NCBI GenBank assembly: GCA_963977135.1 | Contig: CAXBNN010000007.1 | Location: 78,216-142,215, forward strand | DNA: 64,000 nt | Direction of reading: 5' to 3' | DNA from: UBA2040 sp963977135 | GTDB taxonomy: Bacteria > Bacteroidota > Bacteroidia > Flavobacteriales_D > Crocinitomicaceae | In this document: positions 1 through 7,285 of the stretch, piece by piece | How positions within the stretch are numbered: the stretch's first letter is position 1 | Layout of the letters: each line of letters starts with the position of its first letter | Made by a program: the position numbers and the translations under genes | The notes under the pieces: generated by a model | Told to the model about the DNA's origin: nothing | What the model saw: the letters and a program-made list of their open reading frames with translations, nothing else | The model's database searches: none

Positions 1-10
1 CTTTGTTCCG

Positions 11-706
11 ATGGAATTTAAAAACATTAAATACATTCTGACAGATATTGAGGGAACGACCACTTCCGTAAAGTTTGTTTACGACGAGCTTTTTCCGTAT
101 TTCTTGAAGAATATTGATCAATTGGAAGAAATGAAATCTGATGAAAGAGTTCAAGAGGCGTTCAAAGCGACTGTTCACTTGGCTAATAAATTGGAAAATC
201 ATAGAATTAGAAGTGTATCTGAAATAATTGCAACATTGAAAAGATGGTGCGAAGAGGATAAGAAAATCACTCCGCTTAAAACTGTCCAAGGAATAATTTG
301 GGAAATGGGTTATCAAAATGGTGATATAAAAGGTCACGTTTATGACGAAGTTGAAGAAGCTTTAAATCATTGGAAATCCCAAAACATTAGAATGGGTGTA
401 TTTTCATCGGGTTCTATAGCTGCTCAGAAATTGCTTTTTGGGAATAGTTCTTATGGAGATTTAACCATCTATTTCAAAAATTATTTTGATACAACAACTG
501 GTGGAAAACGAGAATTTGAAACCTATGAAAAAATAGTTGAAGAGCTTGGTTTAGAATCTAATTCCATCCTTTTTTTATCCGACATTACGGAAGAATTGGA
601 AGCAGCTGAAAAATCCGGTATGCAAACTTGTCAATTGGTGAGGCCTGGAACCGAAGCGAATTGGAAAAATAGCGTACCCACTTTTGATGAAATTATAGTA
701 AAATAA
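11..706 (+). CDS. mtnC: MtnC, enolase-phosphatase E1 (acireductone synthase)
   Basis: HAD-superfamily enzyme of the methionine salvage pathway that enolises and dephosphorylates 2,3-diketo-5-methylthiopentyl-1-phosphate to the acireductone. The HAD motif I DIEGTT is at residues 12-17, with D12 the expected nucleophile and E14 the MtnC-specific variation. Motif II is SSGS at 132-135, and the acidic motif LSDI carries D191. The length of 231 aa is normal for bacterial MtnC. The ATG lies 10 bases from the window edge and the stop is one base before mtnA, so the two are co-transcribed; earlier pathway genes (mtnB/mtnD) may lie just upstream, outside the window. Cytoplasmic. No defects seen. Confidence 0.95.
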   Translation: MEFKNIKYILTDIEGTTTSVKFVYDELFPYFLKNIDQLEEMKSDERVQEAFKATVHLANKLENHRIRSVSEIIATLKRWCEEDKKITPLKTVQGIIWEMGYQNGDIKGHVYDEVEEALNHWKSQNIRMGVFSSGSIAAQKLLFGNSSYGDLTIYFKNYFDTTTGGKREFETYEKIVEELGLESNSILFLSDITEELEAAEKSGMQTCQLVRPGTEANWKNSVPTFDEIIVK

Positions 707-707
707 T

Positions 708-1790
708 ATGAGCAACTTTAGAACTATTTGGACCACAGATGATCACTATGTAGAAGTCATAGATCAAAGTAAATTACCTCATGAATTTGTTGTCGTAAAG
801 TTGGAAACTTATGATGAAGCCGAAGTTGCCATTAAAGACATGGTTGTTCGCGGGGCTCCATTAATAGGAGCAACGGCAGCTTTTGGAATTTATCTTGCGG
901 TAAGGGAAATGATTGAGGATGAGCTGGATCCTTCGTTTTTAGATAAAGCATTTTCTGATTTAAGAGCTTCGCGTCCAACAGCTGTGAATTTATTTTGGGC
1001 GCTAGATAGAATGCAAACTGCTCTGGATAATACAGATGATTTCATGACCACAGCATGGGAAACTGCGAAGCAAATCGTTGAAGATGATGTGGAAACTTGT
1101 CGTATGATAGGTGTTTATGGATTACCGATAATTGAGGAAATTTCGAAAAGGAAAAACGGAGAAGTTGTAAATATTCTAACTCATTGCAATGCGGGTATGC
1201 TTGGTTGTGTGGAGTGGGGAACAGTTACATCTCCGATTTATCAAGCCATAGAAAAAGGAATAAAAGTACATGTTTGGGTAGACGAAACCAGACCAAGAAA
1301 TCAAGGGTCTAACTTAACTTGTTACGAGTTAACGAAGCACAAAGTCGATCATACGCTAATAGTAGATAATACTGGTGGACATCTAATGCAGCATGGAATG
1401 GTTGACATGGTAATTGTAGGTACTGACCGAACAACGCGTAATGGTGATGTTGCTAATAAAATTGGAACTTACCTAAAAGCATTAGCAGCCAAGGATAACA
1501 ACATACCTTTTTACGTTGCACTTCCATCAACTACTTTGGATATGTCAATCAGAGATGGATTGAAAGAAATTCCTATTGAAGAAAGAAATCAAGATGAGGT
1601 GCGCTATATGATTGGTAAATCAGCGAATGGCAAGATTGAATCGGTATTGATTTGTCCGGAAACCACTAAAGCGGCTAATTATGGTTTTGATGTTACACCA
1701 GCAAGACTTATTACTAAAATTATTACCGATCGAGGAGTGTGTGATGCGAATGAAAAAAGTATTTGTGAATTGTATCCAGAATTTGTCTAG
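708..1790 (+). CDS. mtnA: MtnA, 5-methylthioribose-1-phosphate isomerase
   Basis: Isomerises methylthioribose-1-phosphate to methylthioribulose-1-phosphate in methionine salvage. Related to eIF2B alpha subunits. Seen directly: the RGAP substrate loop at 48-51, THCNAG with catalytic C160, and VGTDR with D240. These positions are the same as in the characterised Bacillus enzyme. At 360 aa it is full length. It follows mtnC after one base, so an operon is clear. A weak hairpin (CCCT/AGGG near 1798-1810) follows but lacks a good U-tract, so termination here is uncertain. Confidence 0.95.
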   Translation: MSNFRTIWTTDDHYVEVIDQSKLPHEFVVVKLETYDEAEVAIKDMVVRGAPLIGATAAFGIYLAVREMIEDELDPSFLDKAFSDLRASRPTAVNLFWALDRMQTALDNTDDFMTTAWETAKQIVEDDVETCRMIGVYGLPIIEEISKRKNGEVVNILTHCNAGMLGCVEWGTVTSPIYQAIEKGIKVHVWVDETRPRNQGSNLTCYELTKHKVDHTLIVDNTGGHLMQHGMVDMVIVGTDRTTRNGDVANKIGTYLKALAAKDNNIPFYVALPSTTLDMSIRDGLKEIPIEERNQDEVRYMIGKSANGKIESVLICPETTKAANYGFDVTPARLITKIITDRGVCDANEKSICELYPEFV

Positions 1791-1845
1791 ACATCGCCCT
1801 ACTCTAGGGAATAAGGCGTGCTTTTTTAGGGAAAATTTATAAAGT

Positions 1846-1875
1846 TTGTTAATCTACTTAAATTGTTTATTTTTG
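1846..1875 (+). promoter_or_regulatory. Bacteroidota-type promoter for the small lipoprotein gene
   Basis: TTG at 1846-1848, then 19 bases, then TATTTTTG at 1868-1875. This matches the Bacteroidota primary sigma consensus TTG-N19-TAnnTTTG. Transcription would start near 1882, leaving a 5' leader of about 90 bases before the ATG at 1972. Confidence 0.7.
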
Positions 1876-1934
1876 CACTCGTAATTAAAAAATTGTGACC
1901 ATAACACCTTTAAAAATGGGGAGAATCCGAAAAT

Positions 1935-1955
1935 CCTTAAGAGTAAGGAACCTTA
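1935..1955 (+). promoter_or_regulatory. Mutually exclusive short hairpins in a 5' leader
   Basis: The leader holds CCTTA (1935-1939), TAAGG (1944-1948) and a second CCTTA (1951-1955). The central TAAGG can pair with either flank, giving two competing 5-bp stems. This is seen in the sequence. Whether it regulates the downstream lipoprotein is a guess, because stems this short also occur by chance. Confidence 0.25.
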
Positions 1956-1971
1956 TTTAATTCAATTTATT

Positions 1972-2160
1972 ATGAAAAAAGTATTTGTTATTGCTTCTGT
2001 TGGAATGTTAATGTTCGCAACATCTTGTAAAAAATCTTACACTTGTACTTGTACAGACACGTTCTACAACCAAGAGTATACTAAAATTGGTAAAACAACT
2101 GCAGCTCTTGCTAAAACATCTTGTGAGTTTACTTCAGGTTGTACTTGGTCTAAAAAATAA
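1972..2160 (+). CDS. Small cysteine-rich lipoprotein, unknown function
   Basis: A 62-residue protein with a lipoprotein signal peptide: KK at 2-3, a hydrophobic stretch to residue 16, and the lipobox ATSC with acylated C19. The mature part is only 44 residues and has four further cysteines (C25, C27, C51, C57), so two disulfides in the periplasm or on the surface are possible. It stands alone between a promoter at 1846-1875 and a terminator at 2181-2212, so it is a monocistronic gene, probably well expressed. I do not recognise the family. Confidence 0.75.
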   Translation: MKKVFVIASVGMLMFATSCKKSYTCTCTDTFYNQEYTKIGKTTAALAKTSCEFTSGCTWSKK

Positions 2161-2180
2161 TTTTAGATTAAAAACATTAA

Positions 2181-2212
2181 AAACCATTTCGTTTTAAGAG
2201 ATGGTTTTTTTT
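2181..2212. terminator. Bidirectional intrinsic terminator
   Basis: The stem AAACCAT(T/C)TC / GAGATGGTTT encloses a GTTTTAA loop and is followed on the plus strand by T8. On the minus strand the same stem is followed by five Ts. It therefore serves both the small lipoprotein gene (plus) and the rfaE2 operon (minus), which converge here. Confidence 0.8.
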
Positions 2213-2230
2213 ATGCCTTGTATTTTTAGC

Positions 2231-2740
2231 TCATCGTTTTGAGAGAATAGCCGTAGTAGAAAATCCATCCACTAGATCAATTACAGCGACTTTGCCGCCA
2301 TAATTCCGGACTTCTTTAGATCCTACAATGTATTTTTTGTTATTTGCGTTGGTTTCATTAGGGTCGTAATCAGCCCCCTTAGCCAAAATTGAAGGTTGGA
2401 GCAATTCAATTTCATTCAAAGGAGTTTCCCCGGAGAATAGTACGACAAGGTCAACAAAAGATAATGAAGCAAGTACTAATAAACGCGCGTCTTCGGGATT
2501 TATAGGTCTTTCCGGGCCTTTATTCTGCGCTTTTACAGAGGCATCAGTATTCAAAGCTACAATCAACTTGTCTCCCAAATCGGCTGCTTTTGCTAAATAG
2601 GTAACATGGCCTTTGTGCAAAATGTCGAAACAGCCGTTCGTAAATACAACTTTTTGATTGTCCTTTTTCCAAAGCGAGATTAGTCGCTGAGCCTCATCAA
2701 GAGCGACTATTTTATTTTGAACTTGGGCTAATTTCGTCAT
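2231..2740 (-). CDS. rfaE2: D-glycero-beta-D-manno-heptose 1-phosphate adenylyltransferase
   Basis: Transfers AMP from ATP to heptose-1-phosphate to make ADP-heptose for the LPS core. It corresponds to the C-terminal half of E. coli HldE, here a free-standing 169-aa protein as is usual in Bacteroidota. The nucleotidyltransferase signature NGCFDILHKGH covers residues 35-45, with HKGH at 42-45. KGADYDP and GFSTTAIL near the C-terminus are also typical. The ATG overlaps the upstream flippase-like gene by 29 bases, and no internal Met gives a better start, so translational coupling is likely. No heptose kinase is seen in this window. Confidence 0.9.
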   Translation of the reverse strand: MTKLAQVQNKIVALDEAQRLISLWKKDNQKVVFTNGCFDILHKGHVTYLAKAADLGDKLIVALNTDASVKAQNKGPERPINPEDARLLVLASLSFVDLVVLFSGETPLNEIELLQPSILAKGADYDPNETNANNKKYIVGSKEVRNYGGKVAVIDLVDGFSTTAILSKR

Positions 2741-3749
2741 TTGACTTGCTATAGTTTTTGGGTAGCAATAGTAAAGATAGCAATCCCAAAATAATCATCA
2801 TAATGGTTTGTGAAACCCACATTAACATTCCGAGTGCATTCCCAATTCCTTCGGCGTCAGCAGAATTGTCAGTTTTTAAATAAAATGAAATAACTAGACC
2901 AACTAAAAGAGGGTAAACTCCTATACCGCCATTCGTAAAGGTTATGCCAATCGACCCAGCGATGAATCCGATAAAAACACCTTTAATTGGGAAGTCGGAA
3001 GTCGCTTCAAGGGCAAAAAATGGCACGGCAAACATCAAAACGTAACAGGTCCAAATCACCAAAGTATGGAAAGCATATCCACCTGGATTCTTTGATCTGA
3101 AAATAGACATCAATCCACCTATCAAACCTTTAATAAAGCCATTTAGCTTTTCTTTAAAAGTAGAATTAGTAAAGTAAAAATAGGCAACAATTAATCCAAT
3201 TAGACCAATCCCACCGAATAGAAGATGTTTGAATGAAAAACCACTTTCTGTCGTTGGTTTCCCTCCAAATTTTTGAATCATTTGATCCCAAATTTTGTCA
3301 AAATCACTTCCACCAATATAGGCTGTAAACAAAGCTATGATCATCAACATGACCAAATCTACAGCTCGCTCAGCCACAATAGTTCCAAAAGATTTTGCAA
3401 AAGGAACCTTATCTGAGCGGTATAGCATGGCCGCTCTCGATGCTTCGCCAGCTCTAGGAATCGTCAAATTGATTAGATAGCCAATCAAAAGTGCATGATA
3501 TCGGTTTTTAAGTGGTGTTTCGTATCCTAGAGGTTCGAGCACGTATTTCCATCGCTGTGCTCTTGATACCAGAGCAATCCAGCCAAAAACTAAGGATAAG
3601 AAAATCCAAAAATAATTTGCTTCTCGAATGGCTTTGTAGAACTGTTGAATGGATTCATCCGACATGCTTTTAAAAAAATATCCTATCAAATAAACACCCA
3701 AGGCTAATGGGAAAATTGTTTTTAAAAATAATAGGATATACTTTTTCAT
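2712..3749 (-). CDS. Flippase-like multi-pass membrane protein (LPG-synthase TM region family)
   Basis: Integral inner-membrane protein of 345 aa with about eight hydrophobic segments and the PRAGEASRA motif near residues 98-106. This matches the YbhN/AglD-like 'lysylphosphatidylglycerol synthase TM region' family (UPF0104), which has the MprF flippase fold without the synthase domain. Family members are thought to move lipids or lipid-linked sugars; the substrate here is unknown. It lies directly after panD (ends meet at 3749/3750) and overlaps rfaE2, so the operon joins pantothenate and envelope functions. Confidence 0.85.
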   Translation of the reverse strand: MKKYILLFLKTIFPLALGVYLIGYFFKSMSDESIQQFYKAIREANYFWIFLSLVFGWIALVSRAQRWKYVLEPLGYETPLKNRYHALLIGYLINLTIPRAGEASRAAMLYRSDKVPFAKSFGTIVAERAVDLVMLMIIALFTAYIGGSDFDKIWDQMIQKFGGKPTTESGFSFKHLLFGGIGLIGLIVAYFYFTNSTFKEKLNGFIKGLIGGLMSIFRSKNPGGYAFHTLVIWTCYVLMFAVPFFALEATSDFPIKGVFIGFIAGSIGITFTNGGIGVYPLLVGLVISFYLKTDNSADAEGIGNALGMLMWVSQTIMMIILGLLSLLLLPKNYSKSNDEISPSSK

Positions 3750-4100
3750 TTAGTCTAACAGATTCGTATGTTCATTCGGAAATACCAAAGAAGGCTTGAA
3801 CGATTTAGCTTCTTCAAAATCCAAATAGCCATAACCAATCACTATTAATAAATCGCCCATTTGAACTCTTCGAGCAGCTGGACCATTCAAGCAAATTGTT
3901 CCGCTATTTGATTCTCCGGCGATAACGTATGTCTCTATACGCTCACCATTATTGATGTTTACGATTTGTACTTTTTCACCTTCTACGAGATTTGCAGCTT
4001 CCATTAGAACTCTATCAATAGTTATACTACCGACATAATTTAATTCTGCTTGCGTCACCTTTACACGGTGTATTTTAGATTTAACTACTTGTATGAGCAT
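3750..4100 (-). CDS. panD: Aspartate 1-decarboxylase PanD
   Basis: Makes beta-alanine for pantothenate synthesis. The proenzyme cleaves itself between G24 and S25, and S25 becomes the pyruvoyl cofactor; YVGSITID (residues 22-29) is exactly at the canonical position. Also seen: K9 and a GPAARR motif near the C-terminal third. The length of 116 aa is normal. It sits 56 bases downstream of panC, so the pathway's aspartate branch and ligation step are co-encoded. Cytoplasmic tetramer by family knowledge. Confidence 0.95.
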   Translation of the reverse strand: MLIQVVKSKIHRVKVTQAELNYVGSITIDRVLMEAANLVEGEKVQIVNINNGERIETYVIAGESNSGTICLNGPAARRVQMGDLLIVIGYGYLDFEEAKSFKPSLVFPNEHTNLLD

Positions 4101-4156
4101 GTTTTATTTTTTGCGGCACAAAGGTAATGGAAAATAGTAAGAGATAAAGAAATCAG

Positions 4157-5008
4157 TTACTTGTCTAACGGAATTATTTCCATATTGTCAATCAATCTTA
4201 CTTTTCCACAGTAGGCGACAACGCATACAGTAGCACCTTTGACCCATGACGTTTCAAGCCTCTCAAATGTGCGTGGATGAACGATTTCTAGATATTCAAT
4301 TTTCAAGGTAGATTTTTCGAAAGACTCCAAAGCAATTTGTTGAACTTCGCTCGGGTTTTTGGTTTTGGAGTTAACTAACATCATTGATAGAATGCGATAA
4401 ATAATTGTAGCCTCTATTTTTTCTTCTTCCGTCAGCAGCATGTTACGGCTGCTCATAGCTAAACCACTTTCTTCCCTTTTGGTTTCTACTTCGTAAATTT
4501 TGACGTCCAATTTTAAACTCTCTACCATTTGCTTAATCACAGCAACCTGTTGAAAATCCTTTCGCCCGAAAAAAGCAGAGTCGGGTTGAACAATTGAAAA
4601 CAAACGCTGAACAACAGTAACCACTCCTTCAAAGTGGCCAGGGCGATAAAAGCCCTCCATAGTTTCGCCTAACAAGCCAAGATCGACCTTTTTAGGTATA
4701 AAATCGTCAGAATATATCGTGGCAACTTCTGGAATAAAAACTGCATCACAACCAACTTCTTCGAGCAACTTCACATCTGAATCAATTGTTCGTGGATATT
4801 TCTTTAAATCTTCGGGATTATTAAATTGGGTAGGATTGACAAAAATACTTACGATTGTGATTGCATTTTTACCGTTGGATTCCTGAACAAGAGACAAGTG
4901 TCCTTCGTGCAAAGCTCCCATTGTTGGCACGAAACCAATGGAACAACCCCCATTTCGCTTTTCTTGAACGAATGCCTGGATTTCATCAATACTTGTTAGT
5001 TGCCTCAT
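4157..5008 (-). CDS. panC: Pantoate-beta-alanine ligase PanC
   Basis: ATP-dependent ligation of pantoate and beta-alanine to pantothenate. FVPTMGALHEGH (26-37) contains the HxxH nucleotide-binding motif H34/H37. FVNPTQF, GRKDFQQ and AMSSRN are the other family motifs. Its 283 aa is normal. It is the first gene of the minus-strand operon panC-panD-flippase-rfaE2 and is divergent from the GT5 gene at 5114, with a 105-bp shared intergenic region. Confidence 0.95.
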   Translation of the reverse strand: MRQLTSIDEIQAFVQEKRNGGCSIGFVPTMGALHEGHLSLVQESNGKNAITIVSIFVNPTQFNNPEDLKKYPRTIDSDVKLLEEVGCDAVFIPEVATIYSDDFIPKKVDLGLLGETMEGFYRPGHFEGVVTVVQRLFSIVQPDSAFFGRKDFQQVAVIKQMVESLKLDVKIYEVETKREESGLAMSSRNMLLTEEEKIEATIIYRILSMMLVNSKTKNPSEVQQIALESFEKSTLKIEYLEIVHPRTFERLETSWVKGATVCVVAYCGKVRLIDNMEIIPLDK

Positions 5009-5037
5009 TTATAAGCATTCACATTAATGTAAGCGAA

Positions 5038-5045
5038 CAAAACTA
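5038..5045 (-). promoter_or_regulatory. Candidate -7 element for panC operon
   Basis: Read on the minus strand this is TAGTTTTG, matching TAnnTTTG, 30 bases before the panC ATG. I see no good TTG element at the usual distance, so the call is tentative. Confidence 0.4.
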
Positions 5046-5055
5046 TAAGTTTTGA

Positions 5056-5086
5056 TTGATTTACCGATATTTTTTTTATATTTTTG
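5056..5086 (+). promoter_or_regulatory. Candidate promoter for the GT5-DUF4270-glmS operon
   Basis: TTG at 5056-5058, 20 bases, then TATTTTTG at 5079-5086, fitting the Bacteroidota consensus. The ATG follows at 5114. It lies back to back with the candidate panC -7 element. Confidence 0.55.
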
Positions 5087-5113
5087 TAGTCTAAATGACA
5101 ATCAACAATCTTC

Positions 5114-5935
5114 ATGGATAAAAAAAGAGTCCTATTTGTAACGCAGGAAATATCCCCGTTCTCCCCAAAATCAGAAATTGCTAACACCTCTAGAAGATTA
5201 CCTCAGGGTACACAAGAAGGTGGAAAAGAAATCAGAGTTTTTACTCCTAGATTTGGAAGCATTAACGAAAGACGTCATCAATTGCATGAGGTTATTCGTT
5301 TGTCAGGGATGAATTTGATTATAAATGATGCCGATCACCCGCTGATTATAAAAGTCGCTAGTGTCTCTGCAGCAAGAATGCAAGTTTATTTTATTGATAA
5401 TGATGAATACTTTAAACGTAAAAACACCGTTACTAATGATAAAGGTGAGTTTCATGATGACAACGATGAACGATCAATGTTCTTCTGTCGTGGGGTTCTG
5501 GAAACAGTAAAAAAATTAGGATGGCAACCAGATATCATTCATTGTCATGGATGGATGTCGGGATTAATGTCGTTATATGTAAAACAATTATACAACAAAG
5601 ACCCTCATTTTTCGAATACTAAGGTTATCTACAGTGTTTACAATGACAGCTTTAACAGAAATTGGGACGCAAACTTCTCTGATAAGCTTAAATTTGACGG
5701 ATTCTCAGATGAGGTAATAGAAGAGTTGAAAGACACAAGTTTTCTAAATATTTCCCGTGTTATGATGAAATATGCTGACGGGATTAATATCGCAAGTGAG
5801 AATTTAGACGCATCTTTGCAACAACTAGTGGATGAACAAACATGTTTGAAACAGGAATTCGTTCCAGAAGAAAATCAAACTAAAGTTCTATCCGAATTTT
5901 TTGATAAAGTAATTGAAGAAGAGATCCTTATATAA
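5114..5935 (+). CDS. Stand-alone GT5 (glycogen/starch synthase) N-terminal domain protein
   Basis: Resembles the N-terminal Rossmann domain of glycogen/starch synthases (GT5): ...RVLFVTQEISPFS at the start, DNDERSMFFCRGVLE, and WQPDIIHCHGWMSGL around residues 140-155. At 273 aa it ends where the C-terminal, sugar-nucleotide-binding GT-B domain should begin, and the expected KTGGL loop near the N-terminus reads IANTSRR. Such half-size proteins recur in Flavobacteriia beside panC and DUF4270. Glycogen synthesis by this protein alone is therefore unlikely; a binding or regulatory role is my inference. Four bases separate it from the next gene. Confidence 0.75.
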   Translation: MDKKRVLFVTQEISPFSPKSEIANTSRRLPQGTQEGGKEIRVFTPRFGSINERRHQLHEVIRLSGMNLIINDADHPLIIKVASVSAARMQVYFIDNDEYFKRKNTVTNDKGEFHDDNDERSMFFCRGVLETVKKLGWQPDIIHCHGWMSGLMSLYVKQLYNKDPHFSNTKVIYSVYNDSFNRNWDANFSDKLKFDGFSDEVIEELKDTSFLNISRVMMKYADGINIASENLDASLQQLVDEQTCLKQEFVPEENQTKVLSEFFDKVIEEEILI

Positions 5936-5939
5936 ATTA

Positions 5940-7280
5940 ATGACACATCGATATTATCGCAAGTGGCGGAGAGTTTCTTTACTTTCCGCTACTTTTTTAT
6001 TTGCTATTTTTTTATCCGTTTCTTGTAAAAAGAAAGAATCGTTGATAGGAAGCAATGCCTACGATCCAACTGAATTATTAAATGCTGGAGCTGTTGATAC
6101 TTTCACATTGTTGACGTATACCATTATTCAAGATTCAGTTTTTACTAAGAATAGATTGCTCAACGTGCTTGGAGAAATGAATGATCCAGTTTTTGGTAAA
6201 GTCAACGCTTCATTCTACACGCAAATTCGTCTGGCATCTGCGAATCCTAATTTCGACGATTTAACACAAATTTCTATTGATTCTTTTGTCTTGGCTTTGC
6301 GCTTTGCTGATTATACAGGAAATCCGTCAACTCAAACTTTTGAAGTTTATGAGTTGAATGATGAAATTTCATCAGATTCTGCTGTAAAATATTATGACTT
6401 TGACACTATCGCGATAAAACAGCCTAATTTATTGATGCCTGGAAAAGGTACGTTTAAACCTGACCCAATTGGTGATGCAATAGTTGATACGGTTGCTGTT
6501 GCGCCTCAAATGCGTTTGTCATTGGATACAAACCTTGCCAGAACCTTTATGCAGGAAGCTGCAATTAGTGGAGGTAGTTTTGCATCGAATGACAATTTTG
6601 TGAATTATTTCAAAGGGTTTAAAATCAATGTTAACAATCCGACACAAGCTCCTAATCAAGGAGCCGTGTATTCTTTTGATATGCGATCTACGTCTTCAAA
6701 GTTGACGATTTATTACAAACAAATGGAACTTGTAGGCGGTGTAATGACACCAGTAAGAAAAACATATGATTTCGTTATTAATTCTAATTGTCAATCTTTC
6801 AATCATGTTGAATTTGAAAGAGCCGGAACTAAAGTTCAACAAGCAGTTGACAATAAGAGTTTAGGAGCATTAGAGTTCTATGCACAATCATTCGGTTTGC
6901 AAGCTGTATTGGAAATACCTGGATTATCAAACCTTCCTAAAACAGCAGTAATCCATAGAGCTGTTTTGGATTTGCCAATTCAGTATCAAACAGGATCAAA
7001 TTATAACACGGGAATTCAAATGAGTTTATTTAACAAGCTGGCCACAGATTCTCGTTCTATAAGACCATTATATAATCCAACGATTAGCGATATTACTAAA
7101 AGTGTTACCGTTAATATGCGAGGATACATCCAAGATGTAGTAGCGGGAAAAGTGGCTAATGAACCTATATATATGGCTCCTTTAAGGGATAATTATTCAA
7201 TGGATAGAATTATCTTCAACGGGTCAAACACCATAAACAAGGTTAAACCTAAACTATACATTATATACACGGAATTTTAA
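5940..7280 (+). CDS. DUF4270 lipoprotein
   Basis: Exported lipoprotein of 446 aa. The signal has RR at residues 10-11, a hydrophobic core, and the lipobox SVSC at about residues 26-29, followed by KKK. The early segment LGEMNDPVFGKVNASFYTQ is typical of DUF4270. Function unknown; the family is conserved in Bacteroidota between the GT5 half-protein and glmS. I chose the ATG at 5940 rather than an in-frame TTG at 5913, because 5940 gives a standard signal peptide and avoids overlapping the upstream gene by 23 bases. Confidence 0.8.
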   Translation: MTHRYYRKWRRVSLLSATFLFAIFLSVSCKKKESLIGSNAYDPTELLNAGAVDTFTLLTYTIIQDSVFTKNRLLNVLGEMNDPVFGKVNASFYTQIRLASANPNFDDLTQISIDSFVLALRFADYTGNPSTQTFEVYELNDEISSDSAVKYYDFDTIAIKQPNLLMPGKGTFKPDPIGDAIVDTVAVAPQMRLSLDTNLARTFMQEAAISGGSFASNDNFVNYFKGFKINVNNPTQAPNQGAVYSFDMRSTSSKLTIYYKQMELVGGVMTPVRKTYDFVINSNCQSFNHVEFERAGTKVQQAVDNKSLGALEFYAQSFGLQAVLEIPGLSNLPKTAVIHRAVLDLPIQYQTGSNYNTGIQMSLFNKLATDSRSIRPLYNPTISDITKSVTVNMRGYIQDVVAGKVANEPIYMAPLRDNYSMDRIIFNGSNTINKVKPKLYIIYTEF

Positions 7281-7285
7281 ATAGT

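Noticed and set aside
5913..5939. Alternative TTG start for the DUF4270 lipoprotein
   Set aside because: It overlaps the upstream gene and lengthens the signal peptide's N-region; the ATG at 5940 is normal.
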